Shown: piece by piece, positions 43,452-51,434 of the stretch
Numbering within the stretch: the stretch's first letter is position 1
Layout of the letters: each line of letters opens with the position of its first letter
Origin: an uncultured cyanobacterium
Lineage (GTDB): Bacteria > Cyanobacteriota > Cyanobacteriia > PCC-6307 > Cyanobiaceae
Assembly (NCBI GenBank): GCA_903858015.1
Contig: CAIOGZ010000018.1
Coordinates: forward strand, 62,001 to 126,000
Reading direction: 5' to 3'
DNA: 64,000 nucleotides
Position numbers and translations under genes: made by a program
The notes under the pieces: model-generated
What the model was told of the DNA's origin: nothing
Databases searched by the model: none
Seen by the model: only the letters and a program-made list of their open reading frames with translations

Positions 43452-43823
43452 GTGAGTTTGGGTAGGGAACTGTAACTCTGCCGGCTAGGTTAGATGGGTT
43501 CCGCTACGCACCTACTCGGGGGCTGAGCTTGGGTTCTTTCCATGGCCTGGCTTTGCTCTGGTTGCGCTTTCTGTGCCGCTGCTCACGACCAGATCAACCG
43601 GTGCCTGAAGCCCGATAGAGCGGCATCGCACCAAGATAAGCTATCAAAATAGCGAAGCGATGGCCCATGTTGGCGTTCACATTAAACCGATAGCCAAGGT
43701 GCCGAGAAATACACAACAAGCAGGTTGGCTAATGGGTCAAATCTTTTAAAATAATTCCACAAGGTAGGCATTGAGTTGTGCGCATGTGCTATTTGCTCAA
43801 TTCGCTCAAGAAATCAATGGGCA
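43452..43823. other. Intergenic region at the edge of the AT-rich island
   Basis: About 370 bases. GC content falls sharply from left to right towards the TIR/NDT-like operon. No gene, no convincing attC-like site and no terminator found. Confidence 0.45.
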
Positions 43824-44291
43824 TCAGGTCCACCCCCTTTTTGACAAGCATGAATCAATTAAGTCGAGTGTTTTCGTGTTGAAAATATCCGCTTCAAGTA
43901 GTTCAAAATTGTCATACAATGAATCAAAGCATTGCGACATGTATGGAAGCATTTCTCGAGACGGGGTTATGCACATAATTTTCTTTTTTTTCGCAATCGC
44001 GTAGCCAAGTTCGATTAGCGCACTCGTGGGAGTTTTTTTGGGGTAAATGAAAATGATGACCTTTGCTGAATCAAGTTCAGCGAGGTCGCTTTTGGTTCCA
44101 TGCGTTGGATCATTATAAATTCCACTTGTCGGCATATGTTCAAGAGCGCAATAAACCTTAAGCTTATTATTTGACGAGCGCAGTCGCTGCAACAGGCAAA
44201 ACACAGCATCTTTAAATTTTTCCAAATCTTCACCATCTGGGAATGATGAAATTGGTATGGAAAGAAAAATAGAATCTGATTTTAGCATCAT
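43824..44291 (-). CDS. Nucleoside 2-deoxyribosyltransferase-like domain protein, stand-alone
   Basis: 155 residues. SIFLSIPISSFPDGEDLEKF, YCALEHMPTSG, DLAELDSAKVIIFIYPKK and TSALIELGYAIAKKKKIM form a Rossmann-like domain in which the Glu of LIELGYA is at the nucleophile position of nucleoside deoxyribosyltransferases. It is clearly homologous to the C-terminal half of the upstream TIR protein, so the operon encodes two versions of this domain. It starts six bases after that gene's stop. AT-rich codons point to foreign origin. Possible roles: nucleotide processing or sensing for the TIR effector; inferred only. Confidence 0.7.
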   Translation of the reverse strand: MMLKSDSIFLSIPISSFPDGEDLEKFKDAVFCLLQRLRSSNNKLKVYCALEHMPTSGIYNDPTHGTKSDLAELDSAKVIIFIYPKKTPTSALIELGYAIAKKKKIMCITPSREMLPYMSQCFDSLYDNFELLEADIFNTKTLDLIDSCLSKRGWT

Positions 44292-44297
44292 TTTCCC

Positions 44298-45299
44298 CTA
44301 GGCATGGAAGGATTTGCCTTCGCTCTTTATTCTGGCCAGCAATTTATCAATAGATTGGTATTGAACAATTCTTAGTTTTTCAATTGATTCATCTGCTTTC
44401 CTAAGCATAAACGGCAGCTCAGTTCGTCGACGTGTGAAGATAGTTGTTTTCTTTGATAAAGCTATAGCGTAACCCATCTCTAGCAAGACACTTGAGGCTG
44501 TTTTTTCAGGGTATAAAAAGACATAATGCTCGCTCTCCTTAAGAATTTGGAAGTCCTCGTGTATTGCCCGCCTAGCATCGTCAAACTGTCCACGAGATTT
44601 GATTCGCTCACATGGGCAATAGACTTCCGATGCACCGGTGTTTGCTAAGATTGAATCCCGAATCTTGAGTACATTTTCACGCATACGCGTATACTCGTCT
44701 TTGTTTTGGAGTGATGCCATTGGGGCACCAATGAAAATTTTACCTTTTTTGACAGATGTCACTTGTTCCGGATAAATCACAAAACCAGTATTGTCGTAAT
44801 TTTCACGCACCGTGACAAGTGCAGTATCCAAGTCTGTTGTTAATTTTTTGAAGAATGTTGGCATCAGCTCGGGAAGGTGCCTTTCGGATGGCGTTCTGAA
44901 CCCCCCTTGTTGCTTTAAGTCTAATATTAGTTTTTCTACCTCGTCGCAATTTTGAACGGATATGCTCTGAAGGTGTTGAAATGGACCATTCACTCTGGTT
45001 CGATCAATGTCTATCAACAGGGGTATTGCTAGTTTATCTTTTGTTATTGATATGGCGCCCCCTTCGAAGTTGATCCAAGGTGCGGTTATGTTCATAGGGG
45101 TCAAGCAAATAATTGCGCATTTACAATCTGTTAGTTGTTGTTTTATTGTTGAATGCCAATCAGCTCCAGCAGGTATGTCATGTTCAGACATGAATGGCTC
45201 GATGTCCTCGTCAACAAATACAGTTTCTTTAAGCCATGATTTAACAATTTTCGCGGCTCGCTTGCTTTCATGCCCGGACCAGCTTATGAAAATTTTCAT
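44298..45299 (-). CDS. TIR domain fused to a nucleoside deoxyribosyltransferase-like domain
   Basis: 333 residues. Residues 1-140: MKIFISWSGHES, FVDEDIEPFMSEHDIPAG and TAPWINFEGGAISITK make a TIR domain with the Glu of NFEGGA at the NADase position. Residues about 190-310: KIFIGAPMASLQNKDEY, VYCPCERIKSRGQFDD, DFQILKESEHYVFLYP and SSVLLEMGYAIALSKK form the same NDT-like domain as the next gene. TIR enzymes cleave NAD or make cyclic signals in bacterial immunity. The operon lies downstream of an integrase relic and is far lower in GC than the chromosome around it. Start ATG 45299 directly opens the TIR strand. Confidence 0.8.
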   Translation of the reverse strand: MKIFISWSGHESKRAAKIVKSWLKETVFVDEDIEPFMSEHDIPAGADWHSTIKQQLTDCKCAIICLTPMNITAPWINFEGGAISITKDKLAIPLLIDIDRTRVNGPFQHLQSISVQNCDEVEKLILDLKQQGGFRTPSERHLPELMPTFFKKLTTDLDTALVTVRENYDNTGFVIYPEQVTSVKKGKIFIGAPMASLQNKDEYTRMRENVLKIRDSILANTGASEVYCPCERIKSRGQFDDARRAIHEDFQILKESEHYVFLYPEKTASSVLLEMGYAIALSKKTTIFTRRRTELPFMLRKADESIEKLRIVQYQSIDKLLARIKSEGKSFHA

Positions 45300-45513
45300 C
45301 CGCCTATCCGCAGGTTATTTGTTTGCATAAGTTTTCTCAGAATAGATTTGCAGAGTGTTCAGCGGGGTCCTGGATAGTCATTTGCAGGTTCAGTGAGCCA
45401 CTAGGAGGGACGTTGGAGTAGTTGCCTAAAATTCAGATGATGCATGGCTTTTCACGTTCAACTTCCATTCTCTAACACTGGTTCACGGGTCGGCTATCCA
45501 CCCGTTTGCATTT
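45300..45513. other. Leader of the TIR operon, possible remnant attI
   Basis: About 210 bases between the integrase relic and the TIR start. On the minus strand a GTGTTAGAG core-like sequence occurs at about 45478-45471, 36 bases past the relic stop. No paired arm seen; regulatory sites not identified. Confidence 0.3.
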
Positions 45514-45660
45514 CTACGCAATCTCCGCTGGACTGCGCTCCCCAAGCAGGCCACGGTTGAGCATAGGGGTGTGGATTATGGTAGTTCTCACATCGTCATC
45601 GCCCAGTAAACCCTGAATCGTGCGGATGTATTGGCCGCTTTCCAGCAGCTGGGTGGCTGT
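45514..45660 (-). pseudogene. intI: Integron integrase C-terminal relic with lost catalytic residues
   Basis: Minus-strand translation [20 protein letters not shown] then [20 protein letters not shown] then ERSPAEIA and stop. This aligns block for block with the IntI C-terminus (HLLESGYDIRTVQELLGHxD, MIYTHVLNRG, RSP). The conserved His of LGHxD is Asp and the nucleophilic Tyr of IYTHVL is His (IIHTPML), so it could not work even if complete. Upstream of residue TAT the homology ends abruptly at an IstB-like fragment. Confidence 0.85.
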
Positions 45661-45661
45661 T

Positions 45662-45722
45662 CGGCGGCACCGTGGTGCTGCTGGGCCCACCGGGAGTGGG
45701 CAAGATCCACCACAGAAGCTTC
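45662..45722 (+). pseudogene. IstB-like ATPase fragment (IS21 family debris)
   Basis: Plus-strand translation [17 protein letters not shown] is the Walker A region of IstB helper ATPases, with Ile in place of the usual Thr after GK. Nothing else of the gene remains. Confidence 0.45.
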
Positions 45723-46295
45723 ATTGTATGAGTACAATGATTCTCGATATGCGCCTTGGTCCCGGCTGAGTCGACAAGACTCAAGAGCCGCTCAGCTGGG
45801 TCGGCGAATGCTTCACGCGCAAGCAGGTTGGCGAGCACGCCGCGCAACGCGCGTACCCGTGGTGTCATCTCCACGCCGGCGGCTTGCGCTTCGAGCAAGG
45901 AGAAGAATCCGTTTGACCCTGCAGTAGCGACGCTGTTGAATGACTCCTGGATAACCTCCCTTAAAGTGGCAATGCCGATCGAAGGTCGCTCAGGCCGAAG
46001 CGATTGGATCGGCCCGAAGGGATTGGCTTGGCCCGAAGGGATTGGTGATCTGCAAGGTTTCATCCTCTTGTACCAAGATTTTCCGGGGAATTCTTGGCGC
46101 TCTATCGCCTTGAACAACCGCGCAGCCAACTGCCCTGGAGGCTGTTGCGGTGAGCCTGGGGCAGCCTCCAGAGCACTCAGCACCGAAGGCCGGCCTGGTT
46201 GGGAAACGCAACTTGCCGGGTTCTGCCTCTAGCAAAGTGCGGTGCCTGGACGCCGAGGTGCGGGCGTACAGCCTCTTAGCCCCTCGGCAGCGCCC
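45723..46295. other. Debris region: unassigned open frame and 19-bp repeats
   Basis: A minus-strand frame around 45730-45980 (REVIQESFNSVATAGSNGFF, TPRVRALRGVLANLLAREAF) has protein-like composition but no proper start or known family and runs into the IstB debris, so it is probably a gene fragment. Bases 45993-46045 hold about three 19-base units of the type GGCCCGAAGGGATTGG. Confidence 0.4.
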
Positions 46296-47876
46296 TCAGC
46301 GGCCCACCGGTTCGAGCGGCTGAATATCATTGAGCTGCCAGGATTTGGCAAAGTAAGCCTGCGTGGGGCCGTAAAAGCGGAAGTAGGCAAACCAGCCTTT
46401 GCCGGGAATCGTTTGGATCCAATTGCTGGCCCCAACTGGCTTGCGCGGTGCAAAGACCACATCCACCGAGCCATCGGCATTGCTGACCAGATCGGGTTTG
46501 CGGGAGCTGAGGTCGGCGGCACCCTGGGGGGTGATCACCGGACCGCGGCTGAGGTTGTCGTAGAGGGTGATCGACCAGAACTGCTTCACCGGTGGGTTGG
46601 CCGGCACCCGCATCCGGTAGGTGCGGCCACCATCAAGCCACTGGCCTTTGCCATCTTTGGAGGCCTCCAGATAGACCTGGCCGAATCCCAACAACCGGCC
46701 TTGCATCCCCACCGACATGGCGATCGCCTCGTAGAACCAGGAGCTGCGCTCCTCAAATTGCACCCGGCGTTTGTCGGGGGATTCCTGATCCAGATCAAAT
46801 AACACTGCATACTCCCAGTGCTTGCCCGGATAGACGGTGGCACCGGGGGTGCGCTTGTCGTAGGCGATCGTGCGGGCCATCAGGTCGCCCAGCTGGGCCG
46901 CCTCGCCGAGGATCCGCGCCTGGCGAGCATCGGGATTGAAGGCCTGGCCCGGCGCAATACCGAGCGGCGACAGCATCCCAAACAGCATGCGGTCGCGGGG
47001 GGCGACGGGCTCATTGGCATAGAGCTCACTGAGCAGGCGCCAGTAGTTGAGGTTGGCGGGCTGGGCCGATTGCCAGGGCCGTCCAGCCACTTCGCTGTAG
47101 GTGGTGGCCGTTGGATTGGCCCGCTGGTTCCAGCCGTAGAGGCGGTGCTGACGCACGGTGGCCTCGGCCACGGCCTTGTCCGGTGCCAAGCCGCGGGTGC
47201 CGAACCACACCTGGTTGCTGGGGGAGCGGAAGATGCGGTAGCCAGGTGTCACCACTTCGGGCCCGCCGGGGGGCAGGATCAGGTACTTACCGCCCGCGCC
47301 CTTGTCGGGCCCGGTCTGGCCCAGGTCGGTGATCGGCTGCTGCCAGATGTCGAGCACGCCGCCGGCGGTGAGCCCGGCCGGCACCTCTACCACCAGCGGC
47401 CCTTGGGCGGCCAGGTCCCAGAAGCTGAAGGCGTACAGGGTGGTGATGTTGGGGGTGAGCATCCCCGCCTTGTCCTGCAGGGTGCGATACAGCAGCACGT
47501 CACCGTTGCGCACGGCCATCGTCTTGGCCTGGGCGTCGTAGAGGGCCTTGAAGCCCACCGCCGGCAGGGCCCAGAGGTAGGCCTGGCTAGCCCGCTGCAG
47601 GTCGAGCTCGTCGTAGAGCTTTTGGGCGGTGGCCTTGGTGGGGTAGCCGTTCTCCAGGTCCAGGGCGCCCAGGCGGGTGGTCACGCTGCTGCTGCCGGCG
47701 GCGGCGGAGCTTGCGGCGCCAACGGCCGCCCCAGGGGCAGCAGCAGCCCGCGGCGGAGCTGCCATGCCGCCCAGCGGGGCCAGCAGGGCAAGCCCCACCG
47801 CCAGGCCCAGCCGAGGGCGGCAGACGTTGATCAACTGCTGATTGAACACCTTGGTAAACACCGCTGGGTTGAGCAT
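46296..47876 (-). CDS. DUF1254/DUF1214 domain secreted protein
   Basis: About 526 residues from ATG 47876. A basic/hydrophobic N-terminus (RLGLAVGLALLAPLGGMAA) is a signal peptide followed by an Ala-rich stretch. DUF1254 covers roughly 90-230 (AYLWALPAVGFKALYDAQ, NITTLYAFSFWDLAAQGPLV), and DUF1214 the C-terminus (PVKQFWSITLYDNLSRG, WFAYFRFYGPTQAYFAKSW). These double-domain proteins are periplasmic or exported and of unknown function, found widely in marine and freshwater bacteria. Divergent from the HDAC-like gene. Confidence 0.85.
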   Translation of the reverse strand: MLNPAVFTKVFNQQLINVCRPRLGLAVGLALLAPLGGMAAPPRAAAAPGAAVGAASSAAAGSSSVTTRLGALDLENGYPTKATAQKLYDELDLQRASQAYLWALPAVGFKALYDAQAKTMAVRNGDVLLYRTLQDKAGMLTPNITTLYAFSFWDLAAQGPLVVEVPAGLTAGGVLDIWQQPITDLGQTGPDKGAGGKYLILPPGGPEVVTPGYRIFRSPSNQVWFGTRGLAPDKAVAEATVRQHRLYGWNQRANPTATTYSEVAGRPWQSAQPANLNYWRLLSELYANEPVAPRDRMLFGMLSPLGIAPGQAFNPDARQARILGEAAQLGDLMARTIAYDKRTPGATVYPGKHWEYAVLFDLDQESPDKRRVQFEERSSWFYEAIAMSVGMQGRLLGFGQVYLEASKDGKGQWLDGGRTYRMRVPANPPVKQFWSITLYDNLSRGPVITPQGAADLSSRKPDLVSNADGSVDVVFAPRKPVGASNWIQTIPGKGWFAYFRFYGPTQAYFAKSWQLNDIQPLEPVGR

Positions 47877-48014
47877 CCTTGCCGCTACTGGTGATGGAGT
47901 TAGCTCAAATCTAAGCAGGTGCTTGTACCTTGCCAACGGCCCTGGCACACTTTGGAGCAGCAGTCAGAATTGCAGAATGAAGCCAGAATCTCAGCAACGG
48001 CCAGGATCTCAGCG

Positions 48015-48104
48015 CTGGTGAGAATTTCAGACTTGGTGACAATCTGAGACCTGGTGACAATCTGAGACCTGGTGACAATCTGAGACTTGGTGAGAATCTG
48101 AGCG
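48015..48104. repeat. 18-bp minisatellite, five units
   Basis: Five adjacent units of CTGGTGACAATCTGAGAC type, units 3 and 4 identical, others with one to four changes. On the minus strand an open frame would read SQIVTR repeats, but it has no recognisable gene around it. Lies between divergent genes. Confidence 0.85.
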
Positions 48105-48245
48105 CCGGTCTCAAGATTGAGCAGCAGCCAAAAGAGGCTGCAGCCAAAGGAGCAGAAAGGCCGAAGCAAGCCCTGCAGCCCTGATCTCTCCAACCGAAAT
48201 CAAGCCCCAACCCCCCGCGGGGCTGGGGCCCCCTAGCCTTAGGCG

Positions 48246-49160
48246 GTGCGCCCCCCGCTCGTCTACCACCCGGCCTACTCGGCACCGCTGCCCAGCAGCC
48301 ACCGTTTTCCGATGGCCAAGTTCCGCCTGCTGGCGGAGCACCTGCAACGGCTCGATCTGCTGCGGCCAGCCCAGTTGCACCAGCCCCTGCCGGTGCCGCG
48401 CCGCTGGTTGGAGCTGGTGCACGGGCGCCCCTACCACCAGGCCTTTGCCCGCGGCCAGCTGACAGCCGCGGCAGAGCGCCGCATCGGCCTACCGGCCACC
48501 ACACCCCTGGTGCAGCGCAGTTGGCTGGCGGTGGGCGGCACCGTGCTCACGGCGCGGCTGGCGCTGCAGCACGGCCTGGCCTGTCACCTGGCCGGCGGCA
48601 CCCACCACGCCTTCCCCGATTACGGCAGTGGCTTTTGCATCTTCAACGACCTGGCGATCGCCGCCCGGGTGCTGCTGGCCGAGGGAGCCGTACGCCAATT
48701 GCTGGTGGTGGATCTGGATGTGCACCAAGGCGACGGCACTGCGGCGATCTTCGCGGGCGATTCGAGGGTGTTCACCTTCTCGGCCCACGCCGCCTCCAAC
48801 TTCCCCCTGCGCAAACAAAACAGCGACCTCGATCTTCCCCTCGCCGATGGGCTGGAGGACGAGGCCTATCTGGCCGCGATCGGCGCCCTGTTGCCCGACC
48901 TGCTGGAGCAGGTGCGCCCCGATCTGGTGCTCTATAACGCCGGTGTCGACCCGCACCGCAGCGATCGCTTGGGCCGCCTCTGCCTCAGCGACCTCGGCCT
49001 GCTGCAACGCGATCGGTTGGTGCTCGAAGCCTGCCTGCGGCGCCGCATCCCCGTAGCGAGCGTGATCGGCGGTGGCTACGACGCCCTGCCCAACCTGGTG
49101 GAGCGCCATGCCCTGGTGGTTCGGGCCGCCAGTGAAATGGCGCTGCTGCATGGGCTTTGA
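48246..49160 (+). CDS. Histone deacetylase-like amidohydrolase (class IV type)
   Basis: 304 residues from GTG 48246. GGTHHAFPDYGSGFCIFND has the His pair and charge relay, VVDLDVHQGDGTAAIF the zinc ligands Asp and His, and LYNAGVDPH/GGGYD the final Asp ligand region and active-site Gly loop. Bacterial members deacetylate small molecules such as polyamines or acetoin-type substrates. Next gene converges (GMC oxidoreductase). Confidence 0.9.
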   Translation: MRPPLVYHPAYSAPLPSSHRFPMAKFRLLAEHLQRLDLLRPAQLHQPLPVPRRWLELVHGRPYHQAFARGQLTAAAERRIGLPATTPLVQRSWLAVGGTVLTARLALQHGLACHLAGGTHHAFPDYGSGFCIFNDLAIAARVLLAEGAVRQLLVVDLDVHQGDGTAAIFAGDSRVFTFSAHAASNFPLRKQNSDLDLPLADGLEDEAYLAAIGALLPDLLEQVRPDLVLYNAGVDPHRSDRLGRLCLSDLGLLQRDRLVLEACLRRRIPVASVIGGGYDALPNLVERHALVVRAASEMALLHGL

Positions 49161-49175
49161 ACAAGAACGATCCGC

Positions 49176-50762
49176 CTAGCGGCCCAGCTCGGCCCGGATC
49201 GCCGCCGCGATCCGCAGGGCATTGGCCACGATCGTGAGCCCCGGGCCCACCGACGGACAGCCGGGCAGGATCGAGCCATCGGCGATCCAGAGGTTGGCCA
49301 GCTCGTGGCTGCGGCCCTCCAGATTCACCACCGAGCGGGCCGGATCGCTACCGAGGCGGCAGGTGCCGCAGGCGAAGCCCATCACGCTCTGGGGCGCCTC
49401 GCCGCGGGGGTAGATCGGCGCCCGTTGCACCACGGTGGTGGCCGGATCGCGCTCCACCTGCTGCATCACTGCCAGCCAGCGGTACACCAGCCGGTCGTGG
49501 GCCTCGCGGTTGTTGGGCAGGTCGTTGACCACCACCCGCTCGCCCCGCAGGCTCACCCGGTTCTCCGGATCGGGCCGCACGGCGCTGGCCACCCACCAGC
49601 TCACCGAGCGGTCGGCCAGCCACTCCAGGGCGGGATCGGGCAGCAACCGGCTGACCAGCGACAGCACCGGCGGTGATTCGGCAAAGAGCGGGTCCTGCAG
49701 CACGCCACCGCCGCCGCGCACCACGCCGAGGGCGTAGTCAACGTTGCGATCGCCGTCGTGGAAATCGCTGAGGCCCAGGCCCGGCCCGTAGCGGCCCGAA
49801 TGGACGATGGCGGAGCGCTGCAGCATGGCGGTGAGCTGGGGACGCATCAGGTTGCGGCCGACTTGGCCTGAGCCGTTGGCCATCCCGCGCGGGTGCCGCT
49901 CCGAGGCGGAGCGCAGCAGGATCACGGCGCTGGCGATCGCACCGGCCGCGAGCACCACCTGGTGGGCGCGGAACAACCAGCGCTGGCCCCCAATGCGGGC
50001 CTCGACGCCGCGCACCTCCCGGCCGCTGGCGGAGCCATGCAGCGCCAGCACCTCGGCGCCGGTGCGCAGCTCAAACCTCGGGTAGCGGCGGGCCCGCCCC
50101 AGGCCGAAGCCCTCGGCATCGCCGCTGGGGTCGTCGGCCGATTCGCCCACGCTCAGGGGCAGGCGGTAGGGGTGGAGTCCGTGGCGGCGCAGGTCGTCGC
50201 GCAGCAACTCCTGGAAAGGCTCCAGGGGGCAGGGCGCCAGGGCATAGGGGGCCGAGCGGGGCGGTTCGGTGGCATCGCAGCCGGCCTCGCCATGGACGCG
50301 ATAGAGGGCTTCGGCGCGCTCGTACCAGGGTTCGAGGTCGGCGTAGCGCAGCTCCCAGTCGGGGCCGGGGCCCTCCTGCATCGGCAGGTGGCAGAACTCC
50401 CGCTCGCGCATCCGCTCCAGCACCGCGCCCCAGATCTTGGTGTTGCCCCCCGGCGCCATCACCATCTGGGGGGCGAAGGGGTCGCCATCGGTGCCGATCC
50501 ACTCCTCGCCCGGGTGGTAGCGGCGGCGGCGGAACAGATCGATGTCGGCCACGTTCTGATCGGCCAGCGGCAGGGGGGTGCCCCGCTCCAGCAAAAGCAC
50601 CGCCAGGCCCGCCTCGGCCAGTTCGCCGGCCAGGGTGCCGCCGCCGGCACCGCTGCCCACCACGAGCACATCAAACTGGCGCTCCTCGATCAGCAGGCCG
50701 CCTCCCGTCGCCCCTGCCCCGCTGATCGGCCCGCTGATCGGCCCGCCCATCGGCCCACTCAT
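49176..50762 (-). CDS. GMC family FAD oxidoreductase
   Basis: 528 residues. FDVLVVGSGAGGGTLAGELA is the FAD-binding GxGxxG; APGGNTKIWGAVLERM the GMC signature region; VVLAAGAIASAVILL the second; and the C-terminus LWIADGSILPGCPSVGPGLT with the catalytic-loop pattern. Substrate unknown (sugars, alcohols). It begins on the stop of oxidase subunit III (ATGA) so it is the last gene of the terminal oxidase operon, which suggests it may feed electrons into or be fuelled by respiration. Short MSGPMGGPISGPISG tail at the N-terminus. Confidence 0.88.
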   Translation of the reverse strand: MSGPMGGPISGPISGAGATGGGLLIEERQFDVLVVGSGAGGGTLAGELAEAGLAVLLLERGTPLPLADQNVADIDLFRRRRYHPGEEWIGTDGDPFAPQMVMAPGGNTKIWGAVLERMREREFCHLPMQEGPGPDWELRYADLEPWYERAEALYRVHGEAGCDATEPPRSAPYALAPCPLEPFQELLRDDLRRHGLHPYRLPLSVGESADDPSGDAEGFGLGRARRYPRFELRTGAEVLALHGSASGREVRGVEARIGGQRWLFRAHQVVLAAGAIASAVILLRSASERHPRGMANGSGQVGRNLMRPQLTAMLQRSAIVHSGRYGPGLGLSDFHDGDRNVDYALGVVRGGGGVLQDPLFAESPPVLSLVSRLLPDPALEWLADRSVSWWVASAVRPDPENRVSLRGERVVVNDLPNNREAHDRLVYRWLAVMQQVERDPATTVVQRAPIYPRGEAPQSVMGFACGTCRLGSDPARSVVNLEGRSHELANLWIADGSILPGCPSVGPGLTIVANALRIAAAIRAELGR

Positions 50763-51430
50763 CGGCCCTGCCCCAGGTAGAGGAGCGCGAACAGCACGAT
50801 CCAGATCACATCGACGAAGTGCCAGAACAGGCCCACCGCCGTCACCCCCGCTTCGCCGCCGTCGTAGTTGCCGGGGCGGAAGGAGCGCCAGAGCATCAGA
50901 GCCATCAACAGCACGCCGGTGATCACGTGCAGGCCGTGGAAGCCGGTGAGCAGGTAGAAGCAGGCGCCAAAGACGCCATCCCCCAGGCCGAAGGGCAGCC
51001 CCAGCCACTCCCGCGCCTGCCCCAGCACGAACCAGCTGCCCATCGCCATGGTGAGCAGCCACCAGAGCCGGAAACGCAGCAGCTGGCGGCGGTGCAGCGC
51101 CCGCTCCGCCAGCCAGGCCACGCCGCTGGAGCTCACCAACACAATCGTGTTGATCAGGGGCTCGCGCACCTCCAGCCCCTCCACGCCCGGCGGCAGCCAG
51201 AGCGGCGCCGAGCCCTTGAGCACGATGTAGGCGGCAAACAGCCCAGCGAAGATCAGGCTCTCGGAGGCCAGGAAGATCACAAAACCAGTGAGGTTGTGGC
51301 CGCCGTGGGCGTGCTCCGCAGACCCAGGGCCAGGCCCGTGCTCCGGGCCAGGGCTGCCGGCCGGGCCGCTGGCTGGGGGCCGACTGGAGGGTTCGAGGGC
51401 GCCGGGGGCACCGAACAGGGACTCCGCCAT
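50759..51430 (-). CDS. ctaE: Heme-copper oxidase subunit III (ARTO-type cluster)
   Basis: 223 residues with five membrane segments after a Pro/Gly-rich N-terminal tail ending HAHGGHNLTGF. LASESLIFAGLFAAYIVLKG, FYLLTGFHGLHVITGV and WHFVDVIWIVLFALLYL are the conserved subunit III blocks. The first two helices of long subunit III forms are absent, as usual in bacterial short forms. Four bases downstream of subunit I. Confidence 0.92.
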   Translation of the reverse strand: MAESLFGAPGALEPSSRPPASGPAGSPGPEHGPGPGSAEHAHGGHNLTGFVIFLASESLIFAGLFAAYIVLKGSAPLWLPPGVEGLEVREPLINTIVLVSSSGVAWLAERALHRRQLLRFRLWWLLTMAMGSWFVLGQAREWLGLPFGLGDGVFGACFYLLTGFHGLHVITGVLLMALMLWRSFRPGNYDGGEAGVTAVGLFWHFVDVIWIVLFALLYLGQGR

Positions 51431-51434
51431 CGCC

